NCBI RefSeq assembly: GCF_910592395.1
Contig: NC_088321.1
Span: forward strand, 14,756,001-14,820,000
From: Lineus longissimus
Lineage: Eukaryota > Nemertea > Pilidiophora > Heteronemertea > Lineidae
Direction: 5' to 3'
Length of the DNA: 64,000 nt
Each line of letters opens with the position of its first letter. The first letter of the stretch is position 1. The notes beneath the pieces are model-generated. The model saw only the letters and a program-made list of their open reading frames with translations, had not been told where the DNA came from and did not search any database. Shown here one piece after another: positions 38,076 through 57,350 of the stretch. The translations under genes were made by a program, and so were the position numbers.

Positions 38076-40413
38076 GTAATGGTGTGCCATGGATCCGCCA
38101 GTAGACGAGAACTTGTTCCTTGCTATAAAACAAGAACTCACCAATTTGGAGAAAAATCCGGCAAACGAATGTGTCGTGCTTGCTGGAATTCCGGAGTTAC
38201 AAAACACAGAGACGGCCTCACCCCCAGTTGCAACTGGGGGTGAGGTTGGCAAGCAACGGTCTGGGGAATCGGCGTCTTATGAAAGAATGACTGTAGAAGC
38301 TGCTAATGTTGATCAGAACTTGGGACTATCTTTGAATGAAAATGACAAAATGATCAGCATGGAAATGGAACTAATTTCAAAGTCAGGCTCAGGCGCCCTC
38401 TTGTCTGATACTGCATTCAGACAGTCATCATCAAATGATGGGAAATCTTGCAATACAGGCTCTCAATCCCTTTCAGACTGTAATCAGCCAAATGAGTCAA
38501 AAGCTATGGCGAGTAAACTTTCTGAACAAAGTGGGCTGGGAAATGATGACGAAGACAGCACAAACTTGGAAACGATCATAAAACCAATGGTTTGTCGAAT
38601 TTGTGAGAAAGAGTTCATGGAGCCAATTGTGTTGGATGGGCATTATAAAGCTGTTCATGATTTAGATAATGCGTACCAGTGTTGGCGATGTGTCTATTGT
38701 ACATCTGCTTATTCTTGCATGGAACGCCATATGGAATTCTGCGGCTCAACGACGCCATTTCCCTGCGATCGATGTATGGAAATGTTTGAAAATATGGATG
38801 CTTTGTCGGAACATTGCACAAAAGTGCATTCGGGATCTGTCAGCCGTTTTCACTGCATCGACTGTGTCATGGAGTTCGAGTCTGACACAGCATTGGCTAA
38901 ACACTCCGAGGCATTTCATCCAAAAAAGAAATCTGTGGAGGCAGAGTTATTTTGCTCCGAGTGCGGGGACGTATTTGAGAACACTCGTGAGTTATCGGAG
39001 CATAAAGTTTGTGCCCATTCTCAGGATTTAACAGCCCAAGGTACAAAGATTACATTATTGAACGGGAAAAGAAAGTGTGGGAGGAATAAAGTTGTAATGG
39101 AAGCGACAGGAGAGCCTGGCATCACTGCAGTAAAACAGAAAACTGATTGTGATGTAACCTTAGTTGACACCAATAGGCCTAGCTTGAGGAAACTTCCAAA
39201 AGTGAGATTAATAGCAGCCAAGAGCAAAATAGTTGGAAAGAAAAACTTCTGGGTTGCATCAGAAGTTGGAGAGGATCAAAAATTTGCTCTGGATGCAAAT
39301 TTAGATACTGGTCCAAACATTGCACCAGAAAAAGACTTAGATAACGAATTGGACAGTAAATTGTTAGCTGATGCTGACAAACCAAGAAAGGTGGGGAAAA
39401 GGGCCCCGAAAGTTAAACAGGGGAAATTGGGACCTACAGGCAGTGCTGTTAAATCGAAACCGAAAAAAGCAAAAGTTGACACTGATGTTTTCGACACCCT
39501 GTATTTGTGTCCACATGTCGATGCGGGTTGTAAATATAAGTCAACCAAAAAAAGCAATTTATCCTATCACCTGAGAACGCACAAGAATCGCTACTCATGC
39601 GAATCTTGTGATTTTCAATGCTGCAAAAAAAAGCAGTTGAAATTGCATTATAAGTCTGTCCATGGTAGAGATGTCAACCCTGGATTTCTTTGCTCGATGT
39701 GCGGGAAAAGTTTCAGAAACGGCACGAAATTAAAAATTCATATCCGCGTCCATAATAACGACCGCCCCTTTATTTGCGACCAGTGTGGGCAAGGTTTTGC
39801 TAGTAAGTACATGATGTCCGAACACCAAAAAGTCAAGCACGGTGGGGAAATTTTTCCGTGCGGAATTTGTGGGAAAAAGTTCCCTGTCAAGAAATATTTG
39901 TCGAAACATGTCAAAACGCACGATTCGACGAAGCCGTTTTTTTGCGATATGTGTCCGAAGGCATTTAAGACAGCGAATCATTTAAAGGCGCATACTCGGG
40001 TGCATACGGGTGAGAAACCATTCGAATGTAAAGAATGCGGGAAATGCTTTAAGCAGATCTGCGGATTGATGGCGCATAAAAACATCCACAAGGGGGAGAA
40101 GACATTCAATTGTACAACATGTCACCGGGCGTTTATGTACAATACGAGTTTGCGGGCCGGGGTGTGTCTTCATTGTCGGAAGTCTGCGCATGAGGACAGA
40201 GCGAAAATTTCAAAAACGCTCGAGAAGGGCGATTTTGTTAAAAGCAGGAATTCTGGGTATTTTCCAAATGTATATGTTCCCGTATCGGGCATTCCAGGAA
40301 TTACAACAAGCACTGTTGCTGACAGTTTTGTTGATTTTGCAAAAGCTGGTCCTGGTGTTTTGCCTCCCATGAGTGTACCGGTTTTTTCGGGTGCTTCCTC
40401 AGAAAGTCCATAG
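38076..40413 (+). CDS. C2H2 zinc-finger protein, 774 residues, CDS in one exon
   Basis: The CDS runs 38089-40413; the exon appears to start at 38076 after an AG acceptor, and the ATG lies in GTGCCATGG, a good start context. The first 165 residues are acidic and probably disordered. A first cluster of about five C2H2 fingers spans roughly residues 165-315 (CRICEKEF, CDRCMEMF, CIDCVMEF, CSECGDVF). A Lys-rich linker follows, then a second cluster of about seven or eight from residue 470 (CPHVDAGCKYKS, CESCDFQC, CSMCGKSF, CDQCGQGF, CGICGKKF, CDMCPKAF, CKECGKCF) with TGEKPF/KGEKTF linkers. The last finger (CTTCHRAF) lacks a normal His pair. Probably a nuclear DNA-binding regulator. No family name can be given. 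Polyadenylation signals AATAAA lie at 40566 and 41143. Confidence 0.93.
38216..38245. repeat. Perfect 30-bp palindrome within the zinc-finger CDS
   Basis: CCTCACCCCCAGTTG is followed directly by its exact reverse complement. It encodes SPPVATGGE in the disordered N-terminal part. Confidence 0.9.
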
Positions 40414-43371
40414 ATATTTTGTGAATATCTGTGCAGGAAGTGTGAAGTAGATGTAGTATTCTTGTCAGCGACAAGACAAAGCTGTAGGCTGAGCCTTGGG
40501 GGGGGGGGGACTGCAGGTCATGGGCAGGTGGAATTCAGCTGTACGTGTAGTTGTGAAACTCGGTGAATAAACCTATTTTGGGGGTGCCCTACCTCAGAGA
40601 AATTGGACAATGTTGGAGCTAGAATATATTTTCCTGTTGTGTGGGAATAAGGATTCAGTTCTTTCCACATGTTCATGTAATAAAAGACATACTTTGATAA
40701 GTGAACGACGCTGCTGTTTTTGGGGGTGTATGACAGCCCCCCTCCCCTCTTAGGCCTATGACCCCGAACTAGGCTTGCGACATTGTAAAAGGACAGTTTT
40801 TTAAATGTGGAGGACCAGTATGCGCACAGCTGCATCTTTTGTCTCTTGTGCATTTCTTGAATGTATAAATTGTATCGATTGTTAGAATTATATTGGCTTC
40901 CAACGGCTCATGGTCTATTGAACATTCATTTCCCCAGTATGATAAAGTCACTTGCTTGACTGTGAGTGAACTTTGATTTTGGTATGTGTCAAGAGAGATG
41001 GTGATACACAGCATTACTTTTCCTTTATGTTCACCAAAATGACCAACAATAACATAACGACGTAACATGAATCTATTTATTTTACCCTGTAATGTATATT
41101 TTCTTGTACACAGATCCTATTGTACGAATAATTTAATGCACCAATAAAGGTATATTGCATGGTATTTACTGTTGTGTTGTCTTATTAGCTCAGCTGACAA
41201 AGTCAGCGGAGCTAGTAGAATAGCTGTTCAAATGGTGTCCGTCCTGCAATCCATCCATCCATCTAGGGACCCATCTGTGGACAAAATTGGACATTTCTGA
41301 TTGGGAAGGCCTAGCCACTTCGTTGACGGTGCTAAATTAGGAGTTGCCCAAGGTGAACTCAAAACACGAAAAATCAGCGCGATCCGACCTGTATTAAGAG
41401 AATGAGGTCATTTCGCGTTTAGATTTCTTTCCCTTTGTACCTCGGTCCACAGAGCAAATATTGTTTTCAAATGTGGCTGAATATTTTTAAATATTTTTTC
41501 ATTTTTTACTTTTAATGGAATTAATATAGTTTTCACCGCCAGTTGGCGCTGCAGGCACATTGACTGAATTTTGGCGATTTCAAATTTGGCGGTGGCTCAA
41601 CTTTTTGCAAGCAGTGCCGCTGATTGGCCGATCGATAGAAGAGATGCCACCATTTAAAAATGGCGGTAGTCGCTGCTTCAATGAAGAGGAGTGAACTTTC
41701 TCATGTTCAATCGGTTGATACTCTTTTAATCAACATGACCATGTACCTGAAATTTGTTTAGGTACTGAAAAGAGTCTATATAATTCAGATTTATCGATAG
41801 TTTTTTATAATATTGCGGAAATTTTGTGCACAAATTAGCGAAAGTTGGTGCTCGTCTCATGTCATTTTAGAGCGAGAAATTTGTTTCCGTCGATCTCTAC
41901 CACTGAAAAATCGCTTGCATAGCTTCGAATTTTTGTGAAAATAAGTATCTGAACTTGGTTTCAAATAGTCTAGAGAGTTACCTTTGTGGTGATACATATG
42001 GTATGTGATAAATATTTGTGGAATTTGTGAAATTCGGTTTTCAAACGTGCCGATGATGCAAGCGATCTCGCGTGAATTTTGCAAGTCCTGATATGTCGAC
42101 CGGGTGTCAAAAATCACTCGCCTAAATTCAATTCAAAGATCAAAAATAATATCTGAACTTAGTTTCAAATAGCCTACGCAATTATCATTTCGGTGATATA
42201 TAATGCATGCATGTAATAATTGATTAATCTGCCTAAAACGCGCTATTAAAACGGCGAAAGATCGTGATATTCTGATAAACACTCTGGTGGCGGTCGCACT
42301 AAATAACGACCGGTAGGGCCCGGCGTCTGGCGGAGAAAAAAAGGTTGCGCCCGGAGGTTGAAACGGGATTTTTATGCACTTTTAACTGTATATATATGTT
42401 GTTTGGATGTATTTCTAACAGTTCTGTAACTTTGATGACCAAGCTTGCGCCCAAAGTTGGTAAAATTGATGCTTGTTTATGGACTGCGCTAGCGACCGGA
42501 GAATTCGCCGTCGGCCATTTTGGCTACGGTCCCTGAGTTGTTGTGGTTGGCAATTTTGCAACAAATTTCGCCATTTACGTTTGTTTACAATTATTTTGAA
42601 AGTCACATTATGACATCGTAGTATGAATTCCACTGCAGTTTCGTTACGCAGCAATGCTCATGTTTTTGGTTTGCAATCCTGTACTGTCTGTACACTGCGC
42701 TGTGCATGGCTGTACTGTAGCTGTAAAAAAGACAAAAACCATAGCCTAGCCCTATAAGGCTGTAGGACAGGCTTAGAGTATAACTCAACAGGCCCTCATG
42801 ATTCATTTGATGGACACCTTATTTGATAGTACCTCATCATTAAGTCCACTAGATCCTGTTCTGTCACATGTCGTAGACGATAGACAATTTTCAAAATGTA
42901 GTACACCACTCGCTCATCTTTAAGCCCAGCTCTCGGCTCACATCATGTGGGCACGGTTGGCTGTTGAGTGTTATGGTTCAGTCTGTGAGACTAATTTAAA
43001 GAGGTTACACTTTTATTTTGAATTGGAAAACAGCCCACAGGACTGACTTTTCACTGAGTAATAAGTGTGCCCTTCGAAGGTTAAGTCTCTTTCTGGATTT
43101 GTTTCCATGGATGCCTTGTTCAGGATATCATCTGACCGATGCCTGATCAAGCACAGACTGTATCCGGTGGTGTACATTTCCCCGTCTATGTCACCCTTTT
43201 TTATTCAGTCAGTGTTAATTTCTCTTCTCTTTTTTTACAGATTAACTGTTGTTGGTTATTGCAAGAGGAGTCGTTGGCACATTTCAAGTCCAGGAAAGCA
43301 CTTGCTGTTCCCACATTCAGAGTTAGGTGTGCTTACTCGTTTTACTGCTTTCCATTCCCGGAGAGCGTTAT

Positions 43372-43455
43372 CAAATATCTGCCGCAAGGCAACAAATATC
43401 TGCCGCAAGGCGCTTCAAATATCTGCCGAAAGGCATCAAATATCTGCCGCACCAA
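43372..43455. repeat. Short tandem repeat, about 20-bp unit
   Basis: Four copies of AAATATCTGCCGCAAGGC with small spacers. Confidence 0.75.
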
Positions 43456-44310
43456 TAAAGTTCATTTTGTTAACCAACTCTTTATCTTCTTTTCTTCACA
43501 TACAAAAAAGACCGTCCCAAACATTTGGCTGCATCCACTTCATCAATGTCCAGACAACAGTCGGTTCATTTGACCATTGTAAAGCACCAGGCCCCACCTC
43601 ACAAAATACACTGTAATAATTATGTACCTTGTGTCCATGTGCATGTTATTAGTTCCACCTACGCTGCATGAAGACAAGGACTCCACTCTTTGACATCACG
43701 TACCACACAACTCCTTGACGTCATCACACACCCAACTACTGCAACGGCAATAGAAATGACTTTACGTCATAATAGCAGGGTGACGTCAACTCAGTACTTC
43801 AGCATGCACTGATATAGCAAGAAGGTCTTTCGCATCAGCACTTCTGCGTGCTAGACGTTATAGCTTCACGTTGCCTCATAATAACGGTACCGACACACAC
43901 TTGGCCCTTGCCTTCACCTAGCCATTTCAGCTGAGCGCCAGGCCCTTGGGCCTCTTGTTTTATAAACCATCCTGTGTAAGATAACGACCTGTCGGACTCG
44001 ACATAGGCTCTTTCACCAGTCTCCTCCATTTACTCATTACAGAGACTGGTACTTGAGGGCATTTGACACTGATGGAGAATGGGTACAAGCAACCCTCCCC
44101 AGATCCCCTGCAGTGTAACATTGATACAAAAGGTGGCAGCACAGACTGTCTGGTCTCGTGGCAGAGACCATTGGAGCAACCACTCATAGCTGGGACGTCA
44201 CAATCTGCATGAAATGCTTCACTGCTGGAGAACCATCACTGGTTGTGACATTGCCTCAGACAACAGTGCCGACATGACGGAAGGAGGCTAATTGGATGGA
44301 AGGTAATCAG

Positions 44311-44482
44311 ACTCGGAACGACTTTAGAATTCCCGATCGGAAGTATAGGTCTAAGGCGCGAATGAATACCGAATAATGAACAAGTAGCCTAACCCTAACC
44401 CTAACCCTTTAAACCGATTCACAACTTATATAGTGCGGAGGAACATCCGATCGGTAATTCTAAAGTTTAGCCTCAGAGTCGG
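44311..44482. repeat. Foldback containing telomere-type TAACCC repeats
   Basis: Outer arms (CTCGGAACGACTTTAGAATT and, inverted, AATTCTAAAGTTTAGCCTCA) enclose three CCTAACCCTAACCC-type units at 44388-44408. Confidence 0.55.
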
Positions 44483-45594
44483 CCCGCTGGTTATCTCTGG
44501 TATTTTGACTCTTCCAGCTGGTTATAGGTCTCACTAGCCAGTGGTGATCAGGTCGGGCCAAAAAACTAGTTCTTCAATCTCGAGTGATTACCATGGATAC
44601 AGATGGGCCTACTCGATCCCTATTGCTACTTGTTCAAATGTAAATGTCTAATTTTTTTGTGAAGGGGTAGCTTTGACGATTATTTGAGGAAAATACCAGT
44701 TTCTTCTTTGCACTTACGCGGTGAGCAGGTCCCGCATGCTATTTATAGCTCAATGTTCTCAAGGTAAAATTTCGAGGGCAAAAAACTTCGAGGGCAAAAA
44801 ACAATAAAAGATTTGAATAGTCGTCAGTTGGCTTTCTCAAGGTGATGAGTAGATGTCATGATGTGTATGACAATTTTTTTCACCATCCTTGTTAATCTTG
44901 AAGTTATAAGGCATAGAAGTGAATTTTTTCAAATTGGCCTTAACATCACATACAGGGTGTCTCATGCATTGTGCAGCATCAGTCTATGCATGACTGTATG
45001 TCTAGACGACGTTGAAACTTGGCCAGAGGTGTATTCTACAAGTGACAAGCTATTCAGAAATGTATAGCTTTATGTGAGAGTGAGGTACTGCCAAGTCTAC
45101 AGCCGCTGGAACAGGGGTATGCATGAAATGACGTCGCGTCATTTTTGGAGGCAGGTAGGCCTGGCCTCCTCACCGGCTAGTGAGACCATAGCGCTCTATT
45201 TAAATCTTGCGCAAGTCAGTTTCTAATATGGTTTCAAAGTTACAATGCGTAAGACTATGTGACCTTGGCCCAATTGTTTATTGAAACCATGACAGCTCAA
45301 CTCAGTTTGACAGCTAATTTTATGAACAAAATACTTGTTTAATTCGGGGTAGGGAGTTTTACAGGTGAGTAAACTATATGTGGTTTATACACAGATTTAT
45401 TTTCCAGGAGTTGGATGACTACTTGCGAACTTTGCACGTTTCTGGGATCATTTGTGTTGTTCTTGACATGAAATTCAACTTACTTCAATTTAAATTTACT
45501 CTCAGTCTATCACTCCATGTCAGTGTCAGTCAATTTGTTGTTCTTATTTTGTTTCCGTTGATGCACCGTCTCTTGGTGTTACTGCCAATCATGC

Positions 45595-45664
45595 CCATGG
45601 GCACTTCCACTTCCAGGCACTGTGGCCAGTGTTGATGGGGTCAACAGTGCCTGGAAGTGCCCAT
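45595..45664. repeat. Hairpin, about 25-bp arms
   Basis: CATGGGCACTTCCACTTCCA at the left faces TGCCTGGAAGTGCCCATG at the right. Confidence 0.7.
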
Positions 45665-46163
45665 GTTTCGACTTTCTGAAGGATCACATTTTTTTCTTGT
45701 GTCCCAGAGCAAGACACTTAACCCTACTTGCTTCTCTTTACCCAGGAGTAACCATGTATAAAGCGTTGAGGCCAGAGTCCTCATCGCTTGAGGCAACAGA
45801 AACCATGATCAGCTTTGGCTCTGCCTCCGGTGGATGGATGAGCCATTTACCATTGCCGCATAAAGGCGCATTGGCCTCACCCCTGGTGGCTGGGGCAGCA
45901 GCTCAGCAGACTAATAATATCAACAGCACTGACCTTTAAATATTTCAGCAGATTATGTCTTTGTCATGCAAGGAAACCCTTGAGGGAAATTAGAAGTATT
46001 TATAGATTGGCAATCGGTGATTGAATACTTAATCTATGTTTTGCTGTGTTGTGTATTTGAATAGAGATAGGATTAGAGTAGATAATCCATATATGTGCTC
46101 TCACATGCATGGTTTCTGCTGATGCGTTGCTGAAGTTGATGCGTTCTACTTAAAGGTTGAGTT

Positions 46164-53041
<6,878 letters not shown>

Positions 53042-55558
53042 GAGGCTGTTGCTATGACATTATGGTTGTCATGGAGACTGTTGCTATGGAAGGATGCACT
53101 GCTTAATAGAAGGAGTTCCCATGACATTATGGTTCTTTTAGGAACTGCTTTACTTTGGAAATTGGATAGAAATTCTCCAATTTGCATAAAAAGCAAGAGC
53201 CAATTTCCAAATCTGGGGTTACCAAGGAAACTGTTGTCAAGCAGCACCAGTTGCTATGGATTTTGATGTTATTATCATATTGTTGGCATGGAAACTTAGC
53301 TTGGATGATTTCAAAATACAACAAAGATTGGATGTAATTCCTTTGATTCAGGAAAGGACTTGAAATAGGACAAAAATGCATTTCTCTTCTTGAGTCCTTC
53401 TTGTTACCAAGGGTACTTTAGTGGCTATATGATTTCACCTGTTACAATGGTGATATACTTACACAGTTGCTATGGAAACGTTATTGCTATAGAAACTTTG
53501 TTATTATGGATATTCCTGTTGAAATTTTCATAAATGTATTCTTATCATGGCAGCCAGTGTTATTGCCAAAACAAATCTATGCATGATATTTCTGTGTTAC
53601 CATGACAACCAGTGCTTAAACATTCTTGCCAAGGAATTTTTATTATTATATTACCATGTCAGTCAGAGTTATTGCCAAACGATCTATGCATTATCTTGCA
53701 GCATCCTGAAATCAAAACTTGTACTTATTGTTAATGTTTGTTGACCTGAAGCTAGTTGCCATGGAAATATTAATATTACCATGGAAACATGGTTATTGCT
53801 AAATTGCTGAAGCGTGATTGCTGTCGTAGTAATTTACAATTATTAACCCTTTTACTGATATACACACAAAACTTTTTGCTTGGAATTGTTAGGTACTTAT
53901 GTTGATTTATCATATTTACATATTTTCTGTTGAAACATACACACGGTTAGATTCAGTGTACAAAGGGGGCAGCACCAGTTACTTTATGCAAATTTTATAC
54001 AAATTTAAACAACCGAAGGATTACAAAGGTGATATTTTAAAAATCTTTGAGGGGCTGCATCGCCCATTAGTTACGCCAATGGGTCCGAGGTTGATGACAG
54101 GTTGCCTGGATTCTATGTTGATATTTTACACCGGTATTTATATTCAGATTTTGTATATAGGTCAATATTAACACGCAAATGATTTACTAGGTTTCAAATT
54201 CATTAGTTTCCAGATGCTCACGTTTACAGTGAGCTTAAATGACTGATTTACGTCACTAGTTTAGCATGAATGGCCACAAAGAGTTTGGCGTAGGCCCAGG
54301 AGTTAAATTATGTGAAACTTTAGAGTCTGGAACTCGCCTACTGATCTGAAGTATGCAAATCAATGTCCTGGTTTGGCAGCCAAGGGGCGTTAATTTCTGT
54401 CAGTCATGGGCTCTCACTGGACACTTGTACATAGCCCCCCTCCCCGCTAAGTTTTTTGGTTATGGGATTATCAAATTTTTACGAGAGGCCCAACCCGAAT
54501 GGTATATTCTTATCATTAGTGACCTCATGAATTTTATGTTCAGCATTAATAGGCCAAGTGGGATTTTATGTAAAAATTTGTCGCATATTGCAAAATCATT
54601 TACGCAAATTGAATTCTGATAGCTTTTACAAGAATGAATGAGCTCAAGTGACCCGAACCAGTCCACTAGGCCAGTAGTCATCCTAGGGGGAGTGGCTCAT
54701 ATTTGTCACCTGGATTTAGTCAGTTACTTACCCTCTGGTATAAATTAGCAGTTAGCCCAGATAGACAACGTTTATATACATGAGTTTAGCTCCACATCAC
54801 CGTAAATCGCAAAGTTTAGCATCATATCGCCATTAGATTGGAGGGCATTAAGTGTGTTGAAGGTGCACCAGAAAGCTTAATATTCATTTCAAAATGATTA
54901 ATATCCAAGAATGGTTATTTGGAAACCTTTGGTTTTCATGCATATGTTGCTTTTGGTGCATTAGATGCAGATTTCTTCCATTTTATGAATTAAGTTGGGC
55001 GCAGGTGCTTAGACCACCCACTCGGGATCTGTGTTGAGTTAAGCATAATTTAACAATTAAACCTTTAAAAAGTGCATGCTCCGATATATATCACGGTAGA
55101 ATAAATATCACAAGTATCAGCGAGCATATGTTTTGGAATATTCAAATGAATATTATTGTCTAATAACAAAAATTTGAAAACGGTGTCAAATTTTTTTACT
55201 TTTGAGTTTTGCTCAAGTTCACGACTTGTGTGAAGGCAGCCGGGTTCTGATGATTATGACAACTGCAGACAAATTATAAAGTTTGCGTACACTTCTGGCT
55301 TGAAAAAGTGAATAGAGCTGCTATTGTTTTCAGTGTTATCATCTTGTCATTTGTGCAAATTATCCTTACCTATATTGAATTATACTTCGATACTTTGATA
55401 GGTGAGTTTTAAAGTTTTGCGGACAACATAAGCAATGTCTTTTAGATTCATTCCTAGTCTTTACTTCAAGCTTTTTAACAATCCCAAACAACAACATTAG
55501 TTGGTTAATATTTCCTAGTTCTTTCCAGCTTGGAATCCTACGTAAGGCCTTCTGTCCT

Positions 55559-56004
55559 TTAAGCCCGTAGCACACTAGCTGCCAACTTCGGCGTTCACAA
55601 GCGTTTTTTGCCGCAAGAGTCCTGAACGCCAGAAAAATCCCTAGTCTGCTATGAACGGCGTCGGCGAACGCGACTTGCTGCCACTTGCCGCAACTAAACG
55701 CCAAATATCTAACATGTTTGATTTTTGACGCGTGTCGCCGCGTTTGAAAGCAAGAAGAAGCCAGGTGTGCTACGGATTGCCGCCTGAATTGGCGTCGGCG
55801 GCGAGGCTATGGCCAATCAGTATGCGTCTTGATGTCACATGATTTCAAAATGGCAGACTAAAGTGGTGGAAAAGACGCTACTGGACGCCGATTCTGGGCA
55901 GGTGTGCTCTGACCGGGATCCACTAGCCGCCAACTTCGGCGTCGAGAGGCGTCAGCTGAACGCTTCTTGTCGCCAAAGTCGGCGGCTAGTGTGCTGCGGG
56001 CTTT
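55559..56004. mobile_element. MITE-like TIR element, about 445 bp
   Basis: Left end AAGCCCGTAGCACACTAGC is inverted at the right end (GCTAGTGTGCTGCGGGCTTT). An internal repeat of CACTAGCCGCCAACTTCGGC is at about 55921. No coding capacity seen. Confidence 0.75.
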
Positions 56005-56999
56005 AGCAAGAAATAGTGGTCAGACCTAATGGTAGCAGATGTGTCTGATAGATTAGTACTTCTTTGCCTGACCCTTTTCAGCTTACACTGTCTTCAGGAG
56101 CTATATATACTAGTAGACACAATGAAATAATAAACAGCTAGTGTTCACCCAGGCAGTCAAGGGTATAACCCATGAAGATACTGCCTGCAACGCGTCTTAC
56201 GCTAAGGTACATTATTTCTGATCAGTAGGCCTATATCAGGAAAAGACAAGTGGTGATAAATCAATTGTTTTGTTTGTTTGTGTGTAGAAGTCTGTTCTTA
56301 TTTATTCAATATTTATACAGTATTTGAAGCATTTGTTTGTTATTTTATGTACCAATTTATGCTGTGGTCAGTCTCAGTCCAATCCTATAACCCCCCCCCC
56401 CCCCCCACCCCCACCCCCACCGGCCAGGCATCAATGCAAATCTTGTACCCACCACTGGTAAGGCAGTCAACACTAAATAGATATTTTGAAATGAAACTTG
56501 GGACATTTGAAGTTTTAAAAAGACAATTGTCAGTTTTGAAAGTTTGACAGATGTAACAATAATTGAATCTAAATATGCAAATTAAGGATCTAATTATGCA
56601 AACGAGATTTGCGAAATTAGGCCATGAACAGTATTCACAGGCTAAATATTGCATAAATGTACAGCACTCGGCCTAACCATTTTCACCTCTCAACACAGAT
56701 GCATATTCCCAAAACTGACCCTACTATGACCTACTATGCAAATACACAGTCTTATACAAGTATCGCTATGCAATAGTTCTCAATACATACGCTAGAAAAA
56801 ACTCATTGCCTAAAAAGTAATTAGTTTTGAGGCTCAGATGTGACATTGGACAATGATGTTTCAAACACCCTGACAGAGTCCTGCAATGATAAAATTACAT
56901 AATCGATAGCATCCCATAATATTAGGGCCTATCAGGTGACCCTCAACTGACCTGCATTCTCTAACTAAATTCCGACCCTGTCGTGGTATTTTAGGAGTA

Positions 57000-57157
57000 C
57001 AGTGGAACCACCTTAGTGGACACCTCTCTATTAAGGACACTAGTTTTGATCCCCAATTGGTTGTTTCCATTCAATTTAACCTCCCTAGTCAGGACTCCTC
57101 TCTTTTAAGGACAGCATTGTCAGTTCCGAGGATCTCCTATATAGAAAGGTTCTACGG
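57000..57157. mobile_element. pogo/Tc1-like MITE copy
   Basis: Begins CAGTGGAACCACC after TA and ends GGTTCTACGG before TA; upstream of the aminotransferase start. Confidence 0.75.
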
Positions 57158-57350
57158 TAATTTCAGCACAACAGGTGCTTAACCAATGCATATATCATGC
57201 TAATGAATCGCTCCCTTTCGATAGGGCCTATATCAACAGTTGTCAACGCATATTTAAGTTTATTTGTAATTTCGCTTGACAGTGCTAGACGTCAGAAGGT
57301 GGTCATCTCGTAGAGCTCCGAAATTAGAAACCTGATCAAGAATTTCCAGG

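Larger units (their letters stand above)
41165..46163. other. 5-kb region without a convincing gene
   Basis: Contains a short inverted repeat TAGCTCAGCTGAC / GTCAGCGGAGCTA (41186-41214), a tandem repeat of AAATATCTGCCGCAAGGC (43372-43455), the TAACCC-containing foldback (44311-44482), a hairpin (45595-45664) and SINE-tail-like sequence near 45700 (GAGCAAGACACTTAACCCTA). ORFs such as 43065-43616 show no recognisable domain. 5' UTR exons of the ARM-TIR gene may lie here. Confidence 0.5.
53042..57350 (+). other. 3' UTR of the ARM-TIR gene and intergenic DNA
   Basis: Bases 53042-53830 carry repeated GTTGCTATGGAAAC-like motifs (see findings). After that I see no coding exon: a TIR element at 55559-56004, a poly-C/A tract at 56390-56420 and a MITE at 57000-57157. 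Confidence 0.55.

Noticed and set aside
43065-43616. 183-codon ORF as a gene
   Set aside because: It runs through a short tandem repeat, shows no domain, and an overlapping frame is equally open.
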